64,000 nucleotides of DNA from Anaerolineales bacterium (GCA_030834895.1 JAUQXA010000018.1:372001-436000); one strand, 5' to 3'. Counted from the first letter of the stretch, positions 34,840 through 44,138 are shown. Translations and numbers: made by a program. Notes: generated by a model not told the origin, from the sequence alone.

Positions 34840-35814
34840 ATGTTGAAGAAATTAGTTTTAATCATGCTTGGACTGGCACTCGGGCTATCGGCTTGCGGTA
34901 CTTCGCAGCCAAAGGAAGAGGCGCTGACCAAGATCCGCCTGCCGTTGGGATACATCGCCAATATTCAGTTTGCGCCGCTATATGCCGCTGTTGAAAAGGG
35001 ATTTTTCAAGGATACGGGGATGGAAATCGAATTCGATTATTCGTTCGAGACCGACGGTGTGAAACTGGTCGGCGCGGGTGAATTGCCCTTTGCGGTGGTT
35101 TCGGGCGAACAGGTCTTGCTGGCGCGTGCGCAGGGCATCCCCGTGACCTATGTTGCCGCGTGGTATCAGCAATACCCGATTTCGGTGGTTTCAAAGAGCG
35201 AGCTTGGGATTGTCACGCCTCAGGATTTGAAAGGCAAACGGATTGGCCTGCCCGGCTTGTTCGGTGCGAACTATGTCGGACTGCAAGCTCTGTTGTTTTC
35301 CACGGGTTTGAAACAATCGGATGTGAATCTGGAGGAGATTGGTTTCAATCAGGTGGAATTATTCGCCACCGGCAAACAGGATGTCGTGGTTGGCTATGCC
35401 GCCAATGAGCCGATCCAGTTGAAGGCGCAGGGCTTCGATATATCCGAACTGCGCGTGGCAGACTATGTGCAACTTGCATCGAACGGCATTCTCGCCAGCG
35501 AAAAGGTCATTGCCGAAGACCCTGAACTGGTGAAATCCTTTGTGGGAGCTTTTATCAAGGGGCTGCAATACACCATTGAACATCCAGATGAAGTTTATGA
35601 ACTGAGCGCAAAGCATATCCCGAACCACGCCGACCTCGACAAGACCGTGCAAAAGCAGATTCTTGCCACCTCCATGGAAATGTGGAAGGCCGAGCGCCTT
35701 GGCTACTCCGATCCACAGGCCTGGAAGAACATGCAAAACGTTCTGCTGGAGATGGGATTGATCCCCGAAAAGATGGATTTGAGCAAAGCCTTCACCAACG
35801 AGTTCGTACCGTAA
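34840..35814 (+). CDS. ribY: Riboflavin-binding lipoprotein, RibY type (NMT1/THI5-like)
   Basis: 324 residues. Signal peptide MLKKLVLIMLGLALG with lipobox LSAC. The NMT1/ThiY-like fold shows LPLGYIANIQFAPLYAAVEKGFF at the start, an AGELPFAVVSGEQVLLARAQG segment, and LKGKRIGLPGLFGANY. The riboswitch context points to riboflavin or FMN. AAAGGAG precedes ATG. It lies 52 nt after the permease, with a repeat between. Confidence 0.85.
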   Translation: MLKKLVLIMLGLALGLSACGTSQPKEEALTKIRLPLGYIANIQFAPLYAAVEKGFFKDTGMEIEFDYSFETDGVKLVGAGELPFAVVSGEQVLLARAQGIPVTYVAAWYQQYPISVVSKSELGIVTPQDLKGKRIGLPGLFGANYVGLQALLFSTGLKQSDVNLEEIGFNQVELFATGKQDVVVGYAANEPIQLKAQGFDISELRVADYVQLASNGILASEKVIAEDPELVKSFVGAFIKGLQYTIEHPDEVYELSAKHIPNHADLDKTVQKQILATSMEMWKAERLGYSDPQAWKNMQNVLLEMGLIPEKMDLSKAFTNEFVP

Positions 35815-35881
35815 TTCGTAAGGGCGACCCGTCAGGATGTTTTGACAGCCTGATAAAACATGGCGGGCCCCCGCATCATCT

Positions 35882-36631
35882 ATGAAAAACAAGACACCAA
35901 TCCTCACCGTACAAAACCTCTCCGTTGTCTTTCCCGATAACAACGGCGGACTTCACGCGCTCGACGACATTTCCTTCGATGTCGGCCCCCGCGATTTCAT
36001 CTGTTTTCTTGGACCGTCAGGTTCGGGCAAGACCACCCTGCTGAGAGTCCTTGCCGGATTATTGAAACCGTCATCGGGGCAGGTGAACTTCCTCAATGGT
36101 CATCAGCCAGAAATCGGCATGGTCTTTCAACAGGCGCATCTCATGCCCTGGCGCACCGTCATAGACAACATCAAACTGCCGCTTGAACTGGAAGGAGTAG
36201 ATGAGTCCTCGGCGCGGGTCAAGGCGCAGGAGTTGATCGAACTGGTCGGGCTAAAGGGATTTGAAGGGTCATGGCCGCGTGAACTATCCGGTGGAATGGC
36301 ACAGCGTGTGGGCTTGGCCCGCGCTCTTGTCCACGACCCTGACCTGCTCCTGCTCGATGAGCCTTTCGCCTCACTGGATGCGATCACCCGCGAACGTATG
36401 TGGGATGAGCTTTCATATATCTGGCAGGAGAGACAAAAGACGGTCGTCATGGTGACGCATTCCATCAATGAGTCGCTCTTCCTTGCCGACCGTGTCTTCG
36501 TGCTGACCCAGCGTCCCGGCAAAATCAAACTGGAAGTAAAGGTCAACCTTCCCCGCCCGCGAAATGACGACATCCGCTATACCCCGCGCTTCGGGAAACT
36601 GGCGCATAAACTTCGCGAGACCATCGAGTAG
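35882..36631 (+). CDS. ABC transporter ATPase of the riboflavin system (SsuB/TauB type)
   Basis: 249 residues. Walker A GPSGSGKTT, Q-loop MVFQQAHLMPW, signature [10 protein letters not shown], Walker B LLLLDEPFASLD and H-loop VTHSINES. It should energise RibX. The 67-nt spacer contains an inverted repeat (GGGCGACCCG...CGGGCCC) but no terminator. Chloroflexus-type RibXY loci may lack a linked ATPase gene, whereas here it is present. Confidence 0.88.
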   Translation: MKNKTPILTVQNLSVVFPDNNGGLHALDDISFDVGPRDFICFLGPSGSGKTTLLRVLAGLLKPSSGQVNFLNGHQPEIGMVFQQAHLMPWRTVIDNIKLPLELEGVDESSARVKAQELIELVGLKGFEGSWPRELSGGMAQRVGLARALVHDPDLLLLDEPFASLDAITRERMWDELSYIWQERQKTVVMVTHSINESLFLADRVFVLTQRPGKIKLEVKVNLPRPRNDDIRYTPRFGKLAHKLRETIE

Positions 36632-36642
36632 CCTTTGAAACT

Positions 36643-36684
36643 TTAACATCCCCTTAACAGTTGGATTTCCCTTTGTGATATATT
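36643..36684 (+). promoter_or_regulatory. Pho-box-like promoter of phoB
   Basis: TTAAC (36643-36647) and TTAAC (36654-36658) repeat at 11-bp spacing, the form expected for a PhoB/PhoP dimer site. TATATT (36679-36684) lies 20 nt after the second repeat and 7 nt before the ATG, so the mRNA would be leaderless. The arrangement suggests autoregulation. Confidence 0.6.
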
Positions 36685-36691
36685 CCCGTCA

Positions 36692-37402
36692 ATGACTGAA
36701 ACTATCCTTGTTGTTGAAGATGAACTCTCGTTGCAGGAAACTCTCGCCTATAACTTGAAAAAGGAAGGCTATGCAGTGGAAACTGTGGGGGACGGACGCG
36801 CCGCGCTGGAAACGGCTAGGCGTTTGAAACCCGACCTGATCGTGCTGGACATCATGCTCCCTGAAATGGATGGATTCGAGGTCGCCCGCATTCTTCGCAA
36901 AGAGATGAGCGCCGCCATCCTCATGCTCACCGCGCGCGACGATGAAATCGACCGCGTGGTGGGTCTCGAAGTCGGCGCGGACGATTACCTGACCAAGCCG
37001 TTCTCGATGCGCGAATTGCTGGCGCGGGTCAAGTCACAGCTCAGGCGCGCGCGGCTTTTGCGCGAGGAAATGGGAAAGTCCGGCTCTGCGGAAGTGAAGC
37101 ATGAAACATTGAAATTCGACAACCTGGTCATTGACCTCACCCGCCGCGAAATAATGCTGGACGGAAATCCCCTGCAACTCAAGCCCAAGGAATATGAACT
37201 GCTGCTCTTCTTTGCCGAGCATCGCCGCCAGATGCTCTCGCGCGAATTTATTCTGGAGCGCGTATGGGGCTGGGACTTCATCGGCGACAGCCGCACGGTG
37301 GATGTTCACGTCCGCTGGCTGAGGCAAAAGATCGAAGCCGACCCGTCCAACCCGGGGCGGATCGTCACCGTTAGGGGTGGCGGATATAGATTTGAAGGAT
37401 GA
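36692..37402 (+). CDS. phoB: Phosphate regulon response regulator (OmpR/PhoB family)
   Basis: 236 residues. Receiver domain with acid pair E9/D10, phospho-acceptor D53 ([13 protein letters not shown]) and a Lys in [10 protein letters not shown]. The winged-helix DNA-binding domain (about 130-235) has [26 protein letters not shown] and [14 protein letters not shown]. Its position before a histidine kinase and pst genes makes PhoB/PhoP the best name. No Shine-Dalgarno; probably leaderless. Confidence 0.9.
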   Translation: MTETILVVEDELSLQETLAYNLKKEGYAVETVGDGRAALETARRLKPDLIVLDIMLPEMDGFEVARILRKEMSAAILMLTARDDEIDRVVGLEVGADDYLTKPFSMRELLARVKSQLRRARLLREEMGKSGSAEVKHETLKFDNLVIDLTRREIMLDGNPLQLKPKEYELLLFFAEHRRQMLSREFILERVWGWDFIGDSRTVDVHVRWLRQKIEADPSNPGRIVTVRGGGYRFEG

Positions 37403-37403
37403 G

Positions 37404-37452
37404 GATTGGAGATTGGTAAATGGTAATTACCAATCTCCAATTACCATTTACC
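37404..37452. repeat. 7-bp repeat block, direct then inverted, ending at the phoR start
   Basis: GATTGGA, GATTGGT, AAATGGT are followed by AATTACC, AATCTCC, AATTACC, ATTTACC, the approximate reverse complements. Exactly seven 7-mers fill the spacer from the phoB stop to the phoR ATG at 37453. The RNA would form a hairpin that ends at the start codon. Confidence 0.85.
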
Positions 37453-38676
37453 ATGACACAACTTCCTGTTTATCTGGCAATCCTTTTTTTTCTCCTCGCT
37501 GCGTGGTTTGCATGGCAGTATTATGATTTAAAAAAACGGATCGATGATTACACAAAACAAATTCGGGACACGGATGGTTCATTCCCCGCTGATGTAAGGA
37601 AAATCGAAAATCTGTCGAATGCAATCGCATCTTTCAAGAAGACTTTTGACCTGCGACTTTCGACTTTGAAATCACAAAATGAGCGCCTTGCCACCGTGTT
37701 GGAGCAACTCACCGACGGTGTCATCATCGTGGACGCGAACGGCTTGATCCAGTTTGCCAACCCGGCCTCGCAAAGGCTGTTCGAGACTTCCAGCGCGTTG
37801 GGACGCAGTGTGACCGAAGTCCTCCGAAACCATCAACTGGTGGAGGCGTGGCGTCGCTGTCAGCAGACGGGCGAGATGCAAAGCGAGTCAGTAGAATTGC
37901 CCGCGCGGCGTCAGTTCTTGCAGGTCATTGCCATCCCCGATACCCACGCCAGCGGAAGCCTGCTGCTTGTTCAAGACTTGACTCGTGTCCGTAGATTGGA
38001 AACTGTGCGACGGGACTTCATCTCGAATATTTCACACGAACTGCGGACTCCGCTTGCCTCGCTCAAAGCTCTGACCGAAACCCTGCAAGGCGGCGCTCTT
38101 TCCGACCCCGAGGCTGGTCCGCGTTTCCTCGGCAGAATCCACGCCGAAGTGGATGCGCTGACCCAGATGGCGCAGGAACTGCTCGACCTTTCGCGCATTG
38201 AGTCGGGACAGGTCGAGTTGATACTCACGCCGCTCGAGCCGAGGAAACTACTGAACTCCGCCGCGGACCGAATGAAATTACAAGCGGAACGGGCTGGGCT
38301 AAATCTGCATGTCCACTGCGCCGACGACCTGCAAAGCGTCCGCGTGGACAAGGCCCGTTTGGAGCAGGTGCTGGTGAACCTCATTCACAATGCGGTCAAA
38401 TTTACAAAGCCCGGGGGTGAAATCACCCTCGAAGCAGAATCAACTTCGGGCGGAGTTCTGTTTGCGGTGCGCGACTCGGGAGTTGGAATCCCGTCGGAGA
38501 GTTTGTCCCGCATCTTCGAAAGATTCTATCGCGTGGACAGGTCGCGCACGGGGTCAGGCACAGGTTTGGGCTTGTCCATTTCCAGACATATCGTGGAAGC
38601 GCACGGGGGAAGGATTTGGGCTAACAGCAGAGAGGGGGAGGGCAGCGTGTTTTATTTCGAAATCCCCATCGTGTAG
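37453..38676 (+). CDS. phoR: Phosphate regulon sensor histidine kinase
   Basis: 407 residues. A single N-terminal transmembrane helix (LPVYLAILFFLLAAWFAW), with almost no external part, then a coiled segment, a PAS domain (about 80-170, VLEQLTDGVIIVDANGLIQF) and HisKA with phospho-acceptor H195 in SNISHELRTPLASL. HATPase_c has N-box NLIHNAVKF, G1 RDSGVGIP and G2 GTGLGLSISR. The lack of an external sensor fits PhoR-type control through Pst/PhoU. An in-frame ATG at 37420 lies inside the repeat; 37453 is preferred. Confidence 0.9.
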   Translation: MTQLPVYLAILFFLLAAWFAWQYYDLKKRIDDYTKQIRDTDGSFPADVRKIENLSNAIASFKKTFDLRLSTLKSQNERLATVLEQLTDGVIIVDANGLIQFANPASQRLFETSSALGRSVTEVLRNHQLVEAWRRCQQTGEMQSESVELPARRQFLQVIAIPDTHASGSLLLVQDLTRVRRLETVRRDFISNISHELRTPLASLKALTETLQGGALSDPEAGPRFLGRIHAEVDALTQMAQELLDLSRIESGQVELILTPLEPRKLLNSAADRMKLQAERAGLNLHVHCADDLQSVRVDKARLEQVLVNLIHNAVKFTKPGGEITLEAESTSGGVLFAVRDSGVGIPSESLSRIFERFYRVDRSRTGSGTGLGLSISRHIVEAHGGRIWANSREGEGSVFYFEIPIV

Positions 38677-38705
38677 CTGCCCGTCAGAAATGGCGGGTAG
38701 TTTCT

Positions 38706-38743
38706 TTAACAAGACGTTAACCCATCCTTCCAATCTCCTTAAA
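38706..38743 (+). promoter_or_regulatory. Pho box upstream of pstS
   Basis: TTAAC at 38706, TTAAC at 38717, TTCCA at 38728 and TTAAA at 38739 fall on one 11-bp register. The first two are perfect repeats and match the pair before phoB. The pstS ATG lies 50 nt further on. Confidence 0.65.
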
Positions 38744-38792
38744 CGCGGACATTTATCATGGCAGCGTTACATAAAAAATAAGGAGAAAAGAA

Positions 38793-39857
38793 ATGTCCAA
38801 ATCTGTTCGTTCGTTTGTATTTGCTGTTATCGCGACGAGCTTCCTGCTTGCCGCGTGCGGCGCTCCCGCCGCTGAAGCGCCAGTTGTTGAGGAGCCAACC
38901 ACCGCTCCCGCCCCAACCACCGCCGTTCCCACCGAAGCCGCCCCGGAAGACCCGATGGCGATGTATGCTCCCGATGCTGTGGAGGGCGATGTCGTCACCG
39001 CCGGTTCCTCCACCGTTTTCCCTCTCTCAGAGCGGATGGCTGAACTCTTCCAGCAGGAAGGCTTCGCTGGCAACGTGACCGTTGACAGCATCGGGTCCGG
39101 TGCCGGCTTCGAACGCTTCTGTGTGGCAGGCGAGACCGATATCGCCAACGCCTCCCGCGCCATCAAGGACGGTGAAGTCGAATCCTGCGCGGCGATTGGT
39201 CGTGAACCGATTGAATTCCGCGTCGGCACCGATGCGCTCGCGGTTGTAGTGAGTGCCGAAAATGACTTCGTCACCGACTTAAGCAAGGAACAACTTGGCA
39301 AAATCTTCACCGGCGAGTTCACCACCTGGAATCAGGTCGACCCCTCCTTCCCTGCCGAAGCCATTGAAGTCTACTCCCCCGGCGCGGACAGCGGCACGTT
39401 TGACTACTTCGTTGAAGCAGTTGTGGCTCCGCTGACTCTGAATGCCGATGGCAAAGCTGACACCAAATTGGGTGAAGAAGCCCTGCTCGGTCTCGAAGGC
39501 GCGCAGTTCTCGGAAGATGACAATGTCCTTGTTCAGGGTGTGGAAGGCAGCCCGTATGCCATTGGTTACTTCGGCTATGCCTACTTTGTCGAAAATCAGG
39601 TAGCACTGAAGGCTCTCAACATCGAAGGTGTCGCGCCGAATCAGGAAGACGTGGATAACGGAAGCTATCCGCTTGCCCGCCCGCTCTTCATCTACTCCGA
39701 TGCGAAAATTCTTGCTGAAAAACCGCAGGTGGCCGCATTCATCTACTTCTACCTGAGCAATGTCAACGACAACATCGTGGACGTGGGTTACTTCCCTGCC
39801 CCCGCCGATGCGCTCCAGGCTTCCATGGATGCCTTCATGGCGGCTGCTTCCAAGTAA
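38793..39857 (+). CDS. pstS: Phosphate-binding lipoprotein PstS
   Basis: 354 residues. The signal peptide ends in LLAAC, followed by an Ala/Pro/Thr linker. The phosphate-binding features are AGSSTVFPLSERMAE, a GSGAGFERFC loop, IANASRAIKDGE, and the SGTFDYF segment (SxGT-type) that contacts the anion. GGAGAAAAG precedes the ATG. It heads the pstSCAB-arsC-phoU cluster. Confidence 0.95.
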   Translation: MSKSVRSFVFAVIATSFLLAACGAPAAEAPVVEEPTTAPAPTTAVPTEAAPEDPMAMYAPDAVEGDVVTAGSSTVFPLSERMAELFQQEGFAGNVTVDSIGSGAGFERFCVAGETDIANASRAIKDGEVESCAAIGREPIEFRVGTDALAVVVSAENDFVTDLSKEQLGKIFTGEFTTWNQVDPSFPAEAIEVYSPGADSGTFDYFVEAVVAPLTLNADGKADTKLGEEALLGLEGAQFSEDDNVLVQGVEGSPYAIGYFGYAYFVENQVALKALNIEGVAPNQEDVDNGSYPLARPLFIYSDAKILAEKPQVAAFIYFYLSNVNDNIVDVGYFPAPADALQASMDAFMAAASK

Positions 39858-39865
39858 AACATAAA

Positions 39866-39920
39866 GACGATAGACAACGGACGATGGACCATGATGGCCT
39901 GTCGTCCATCGTCTATGGTC
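39866..39920. repeat. 7-bp repeat hairpin, GACGATGGACC family (copy 1)
   Basis: GACGATA, GACAACG, GACGATG, GACCATG are followed by ATGGCCT, GTCGTCC, ATCGTCT, ATGGTC, i.e. a direct block facing its reverse complement, between pstS and pstC. Confidence 0.85.
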
Positions 39921-39934
39921 ACTCTAAAGTTGAT

Positions 39935-40849
39935 ATGGATCAATCAAAAACACTGGACCTATCCAAACGACCCCGCCTTGGCGAAAGCCTGATTCAAACC
40001 CTGCTCTTTTTGGCGGGGATTTTGTCCGTTTTCATCACGCTTGCCATTGTCTATGAATTGGGCAAGGAAGCCATGCTGTTTTTCAACGACCCTGATGTGA
40101 CGTTGGGGAAATTTCTCGGCACGACGAAGTGGCAGCCGGGCATCGGTCAATACGGGATTTGGGCGTTGGTCTCCGCCACCTTGATCACCAGCCTGATTGC
40201 CATTTTGATCTCGCTCCCGCTGGGGCTGGCATCCGCCGTGTACCTGAGCGAGTACGCTTCGCCAAAGGCGCGTTCCATTTTGAAGCCGATTTTGGAAATT
40301 CTGGCGGGCATTCCCACCGTGGTGTACGGATACTTTGCCCTGCTTTTTGTGACACCCATATTGAAGACGATTTTCGGGGAGGGGATTCAAGTCTATAACA
40401 TGTTGTCGGCGGGGATGGTGATGGGGATTATGATCTTGCCCCTGATTTCCTCGATGAGCGAAGACGCCCTGAGCGCCGTGCCGCGCGTCCTGCGCGAAGG
40501 AGCCTACGCCATGGGCGCGACCAAGTTCGAGACCAGCGCCCAGGTGGTACTGCCAGCCGCCCTTTCGGGGATTGGCGCGGCAGTCATCATTGGCATCTCA
40601 CGCGCTGTCGGGGAGACGATGATTGTCGCTGTTGCCGCAGGCTCGGGCCCCAATTTTTCGTTCAATCCGCTTGAAGCCGCCGAAACGATGACGGGTCACA
40701 TTGCCCGAATCAGCGGCGGGGACTTATCCTACAATTCCATCGATTACACCAGCCTGTTTGCCATCGCCTTGATGTTGTTCCTCGTGACCCTCGTCCTGAA
40801 TCTCATCAGTCAGTGGGTGGTGAAGCGCTTTAGGGAGCAGTATGAGTAA
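39935..40849 (+). CDS. pstC: Phosphate ABC transporter permease PstC
   Basis: 304 residues, about six transmembrane helices. The EAA loop reads [27 protein letters not shown]; core parts are '[11 protein letters not shown]' and 'VLPAALSG'. [15 protein letters not shown] '[15 protein letters not shown]' and [12 protein letters not shown] are typical of PstC. I chose ATG 39935; in-frame ATG 39884 lies inside the repeat. The 3' end overlaps pstA by 8 nt. Confidence 0.93.
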   Translation: MDQSKTLDLSKRPRLGESLIQTLLFLAGILSVFITLAIVYELGKEAMLFFNDPDVTLGKFLGTTKWQPGIGQYGIWALVSATLITSLIAILISLPLGLASAVYLSEYASPKARSILKPILEILAGIPTVVYGYFALLFVTPILKTIFGEGIQVYNMLSAGMVMGIMILPLISSMSEDALSAVPRVLREGAYAMGATKFETSAQVVLPAALSGIGAAVIIGISRAVGETMIVAVAAGSGPNFSFNPLEAAETMTGHIARISGGDLSYNSIDYTSLFAIALMLFLVTLVLNLISQWVVKRFREQYE

Positions 40850-42071
40850 CCCATATCCGCAAGATGAAGATTTTCGCAGGTTGACGAAATCGCGGTATTT
40901 TGTCGCCAACCTTTGGCAAGCAATTTTTCTTTCGGCTTTGTTGATTGCCATCATCAGCCTGACCGCGCTCTTGTACAACGTGGTGGATGGGGCATTCGGT
41001 TACATCGCCTATGAGTACAAAAAATCGCCGACAGAATTTACCTCCACGCCCGTTGCAGAGTTGACGAAGGATGAACTGCTCGTCATTTTGAAAGGGAACC
41101 TTTCAAAAGGCGCATACAACAAACTGGACACAGAAGAGCCGATGGCGGAACGCTCCCAATCCGATTTGTTGAGCCTGTTCCTGGAGCGTCTTGTCCGCAT
41201 CAACACCAAAGGCACATGGAGCATGACCGACTCGCTCATGCGCGGCGCTGAAATTCGCGCTGAGGTGGCGAAGAAATATCCGAATGCCATTCTGGAATTT
41301 CGCTCTTGGCTGACGCCGCAATTTTTGGTCACGCCCATGTCGTCGCGGGCGGAGTTTGCAGGCGTCCGCACCGCCGTCCTCGGCTCGCTGTGGCTGGTGG
41401 GGATTGCCATTCTCTTCGCCCTGCCTATCGGCACAGGCGCGGCAATCTACTTGCAGGAATACGCGCCGAAGAACTGGCTGACCTCCATCATCCAGACCAA
41501 CATCAACAACCTGGCGGGCGTGCCAAGCATCGTTTATGGGATGCTGGGACTGGCGGTCTTTGTCCGTTTGATGGAGCCGTTTACCAGCGGAAGCATGTTC
41601 GGCGTCACCGACTCGAACGGGCGGACGGTGCTGTCGGCTGGTCTAACGATGGGGATTTTGGTTCTGCCCCTGATCATCATCAACGCGCAGGAAGCCATCA
41701 AAGCCGTGCCTGACTCTCTGCGACAGGCGGCATTTGGCGTCGGCGCGACCCGCTGGCAGACGGTCTGGTATCACGTTTTGCCGAATGCCCTGCCTGGGAT
41801 TTTGACGGGAAGTATCCTTGCCATTTCCCGCGCTTTGGGCGAAACCGCCCCGCTGATTGTGGTGGGCGCGTCCACCTTCATCAGCCTCGACCCCGACAGC
41901 CCCTTCTCGAAGTTCACCGCCTTGCCGATTCAAATTTACCAGTGGACGACCCGCGCCCAATCTGAATTTCACGCCATTGCCGCTGCCGCCATCGTCGTCC
42001 TGCTGGTTCTGCTGCTGACGTTGAACGCCAGCGCAATCCTGCTCCGCAACCGCGTGCAGAGGAAATACTGA
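40842..42071 (+). CDS. pstA: Phosphate ABC transporter permease PstA, with enlarged first loop
   Basis: 409 residues, about 110 longer than most PstA. After TM1 (about 25-48) an external loop of about 130 residues ([23 protein letters not shown] ... [12 protein letters not shown], quoted only in part) precedes the standard permease core: [25 protein letters not shown], and the EAA loop [29 protein letters not shown], whose core is 'GVGATRWQT'. The long loop could contact PstS. GGGAG precedes the ATG, inside pstC. Confidence 0.92.
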   Translation: MSNPYPQDEDFRRLTKSRYFVANLWQAIFLSALLIAIISLTALLYNVVDGAFGYIAYEYKKSPTEFTSTPVAELTKDELLVILKGNLSKGAYNKLDTEEPMAERSQSDLLSLFLERLVRINTKGTWSMTDSLMRGAEIRAEVAKKYPNAILEFRSWLTPQFLVTPMSSRAEFAGVRTAVLGSLWLVGIAILFALPIGTGAAIYLQEYAPKNWLTSIIQTNINNLAGVPSIVYGMLGLAVFVRLMEPFTSGSMFGVTDSNGRTVLSAGLTMGILVLPLIIINAQEAIKAVPDSLRQAAFGVGATRWQTVWYHVLPNALPGILTGSILAISRALGETAPLIVVGASTFISLDPDSPFSKFTALPIQIYQWTTRAQSEFHAIAAAAIVVLLVLLLTLNASAILLRNRVQRKY

Positions 42072-42073
42072 TT

Positions 42074-42136
42074 GGACCGCGGACGATAGACGACCGACGA
42101 TGGAAAATGGTCCATGGTCTATCGTCCATTGTCCAT
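42074..42136. repeat. 7-bp repeat hairpin, GACGATGGACC family (copy 2)
   Basis: GGACCGC, GGACGAT, AGACGAC, CGACGAT, GGAAAAT then GGTCCAT, GGTCTAT, CGTCCAT, TGTCCAT: nine 7-mers in perfect phase between the pstA stop and the pstB ribosome site. Confidence 0.85.
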
Positions 42137-42149
42137 AAAGGAAATACAC

Positions 42150-42935
42150 ATGCAAAACAACCAACCAGAATACGCCATCGAAACGAAAAACCTGTTCATC
42201 TTCTACGGCTCCTTCCCCGCTGTCAGCGAAGTGAACATGAAAATTGAAAAGCAGAAAATTACCGCCATCATCGGACCCTCGGGCTGTGGAAAATCCACCC
42301 TGCTGCGCGCTTTCAACCGCATGAACGATTTCGTGCCGAGCAGTTACGTCACTGGCGAGATCCTCATGCGCGGACAAAATCTCTACGCGTCGAATGTGGA
42401 CCCTGTCCAGGTGCGCCGCAGCATCGGGATGGTCTTTCAGAAGCCGAACCCGTTTCCCAAGACGATTTACGACAACATCGCCTGGGGCGCGAAAATCAAC
42501 GGCTTCAAAGGGAACATGGACGAACTCGTGGAGCAATCCCTGCGCGGCGCGGCGCTTTGGGATGAGGTGAAGGATAAACTCAAGAAGAGTGCGTACGAAC
42601 TTTCGGGCGGACAGCAGCAGCGAATGTGCATTGCCCGCACCATCGCCATCCAACCCGACATCATTTTGATGGACGAACCCGCCTCGGCGCTCGACCCGAT
42701 TTCCACGCTGCGCATCGAAGAACTCATGCAGGAGTTGAAGAAGAATTACACCATTATCATCGTTACACATAACATGCAGCAGGCGGCACGCGTCTCCGAT
42801 TACACTGCCATGATGATGTTGACCAGGGACGGTTCGCGCTCTGGCACGGTGATCGAATTTTCGGAAACCAAGACCATCTTTACCAATCCCAAAGACAAGC
42901 GCACCGAGGATTACGTCACGGGAAGGTTTGGGTAA
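42150..42935 (+). CDS. pstB: Phosphate ABC transporter ATPase PstB
   Basis: 261 residues. Walker [11 protein letters not shown]-loop [11 protein letters not shown], signature LSGGQQQRM, Walker [14 protein letters not shown] and H-loop [10 protein letters not shown], all standard. The C-terminus DYVTGRFG is the family signature. AAAGGAAA precedes the ATG. It powers the PstCA channel of this cluster. Confidence 0.95.
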   Translation: MQNNQPEYAIETKNLFIFYGSFPAVSEVNMKIEKQKITAIIGPSGCGKSTLLRAFNRMNDFVPSSYVTGEILMRGQNLYASNVDPVQVRRSIGMVFQKPNPFPKTIYDNIAWGAKINGFKGNMDELVEQSLRGAALWDEVKDKLKKSAYELSGGQQQRMCIARTIAIQPDIILMDEPASALDPISTLRIEELMQELKKNYTIIIVTHNMQQAARVSDYTAMMMLTRDGSRSGTVIEFSETKTIFTNPKDKRTEDYVTGRFG

Positions 42936-42937
42936 CC

Positions 42938-43378
42938 ATGAACAAACCAAAAGTAATCTTTCTCTGCACGGGCAATTCAGCCCGCAGCCAGATGGCGGAG
43001 GGACTTCTGCGCGCGATGGCGGGGGATCAGTTTGAAGTCTTCAGCGCGGGGACAAACCCGAAGGGCAGCATCCTGCCTGAGGTCGAACAGGTCATGGGCG
43101 AAGTCGGAATCGACATCTCGAATCAATGGTCGAAGTCGGTGACGGAATATCTGGGCAAGGTCAACTTTGGATACGTCATCACAGTCTGCGCCGACGCCGA
43201 GGAGAACTGTCCAGCCGTGTTCCTCAGCATGGGAAGTCACGAGCACTGGCCCTTCTTCGATGATCCCGCCAAATTTTCAGGTGATGAGAAATCCCGCCTT
43301 GAATCCACTCGCCGTGTGCGAGACCAGATCGAAGCGCGTCTGCGTCTCTGGCTGAATGAACAGAATATCACACCGTAA
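42938..43378 (+). CDS. arsC: Arsenate reductase, thioredoxin-coupled (low-molecular-weight phosphatase family)
   Basis: 146 residues. The P-loop C10-TGNSARS is the nucleophile loop. C84 and C91 are seven residues apart (CADAEENC), the same spacing as the redox relay of thioredoxin-coupled ArsC. It reduces arsenate to arsenite. It starts 2 nt after the pstB stop, inside the phosphate operon, which fits arsenate uptake by Pst. No arsenite efflux gene is in the window. Confidence 0.92.
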   Translation: MNKPKVIFLCTGNSARSQMAEGLLRAMAGDQFEVFSAGTNPKGSILPEVEQVMGEVGIDISNQWSKSVTEYLGKVNFGYVITVCADAEENCPAVFLSMGSHEHWPFFDDPAKFSGDEKSRLESTRRVRDQIEARLRLWLNEQNITP

Positions 43379-43451
43379 GACTATCGTCAGATGTAATCGT
43401 CGGTAGTAAAATCACAAGGTAAATCATGCCCGGGCTATACTTAGAGGAATT

Positions 43452-44138
43452 ATGATCCGAAAAACATTCGAACATGAAATACAACAGGTAAAAGACGAAG
43501 TGCTCCTGCTTGGCTCGATGGTCGAACATGCCATCATTGCCTCGGTGGAGGCATTGAAGAAGCGCGATATCAAAGGCGCGGAAAAGATTATGGAGAATGA
43601 CAGGGAGATCAACCAGAAGCGTTTCGACATCGAAAAGCAGTTGATGATCCTGATTGCCACCCAGCAGCCAATGGCGCATGACCTGCGCCTGCTGGCTTCC
43701 ACCATGGAGATCATCTCCGAGCTGGAGCGCATGGGCGATTATGCCAAGGGCATCGCCAACATCAACATCCGTATGGGAGAGGAACCCCTGCTCAAGCCAC
43801 TGATCGACATCCCGCGCATGGCACAGATCGGGACGAGCATGCTGCATCGCTCGTTGACCGCTTTTGTCAATGAAGATGTCGAAGCCGCAAAAGCCATCCC
43901 CATGGATGACGACGAAGTGGATGCGCTCTACAACCAGGTTTATCGTGAGCTGATGCTGCTCATCATCCAGGACCCTAAATCCATCGAACGTGCCAACTGG
44001 CTGTTGTGGACCGCCCACAATCTGGAGCGTGTCGCTGACCGCGTGACCAATATCTGCGAACGCACCATTTTTATTGCAACGGGCGAGATGGCCGAGATCA
44101 AGTCCAGCGATGACGACTTTTGGAAGAAAAACAAGTAA
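43452..44138 (+). CDS. phoU: Phosphate signalling protein PhoU
   Basis: 228 residues, two three-helix PhoU repeats with the acidic metal-binding pattern (about residues 70-100, E..D in ISELERMGDYAKGI, and the second copy in LERVADRVTNICE). It links Pst activity to PhoR. AGAGGA lies 7 nt before ATG; TATACT lies 10 nt before it, so it may have its own promoter after the arsC gene. Confidence 0.94.
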   Translation: MIRKTFEHEIQQVKDEVLLLGSMVEHAIIASVEALKKRDIKGAEKIMENDREINQKRFDIEKQLMILIATQQPMAHDLRLLASTMEIISELERMGDYAKGIANINIRMGEEPLLKPLIDIPRMAQIGTSMLHRSLTAFVNEDVEAAKAIPMDDDEVDALYNQVYRELMLLIIQDPKSIERANWLLWTAHNLERVADRVTNICERTIFIATGEMAEIKSSDDDFWKKNK

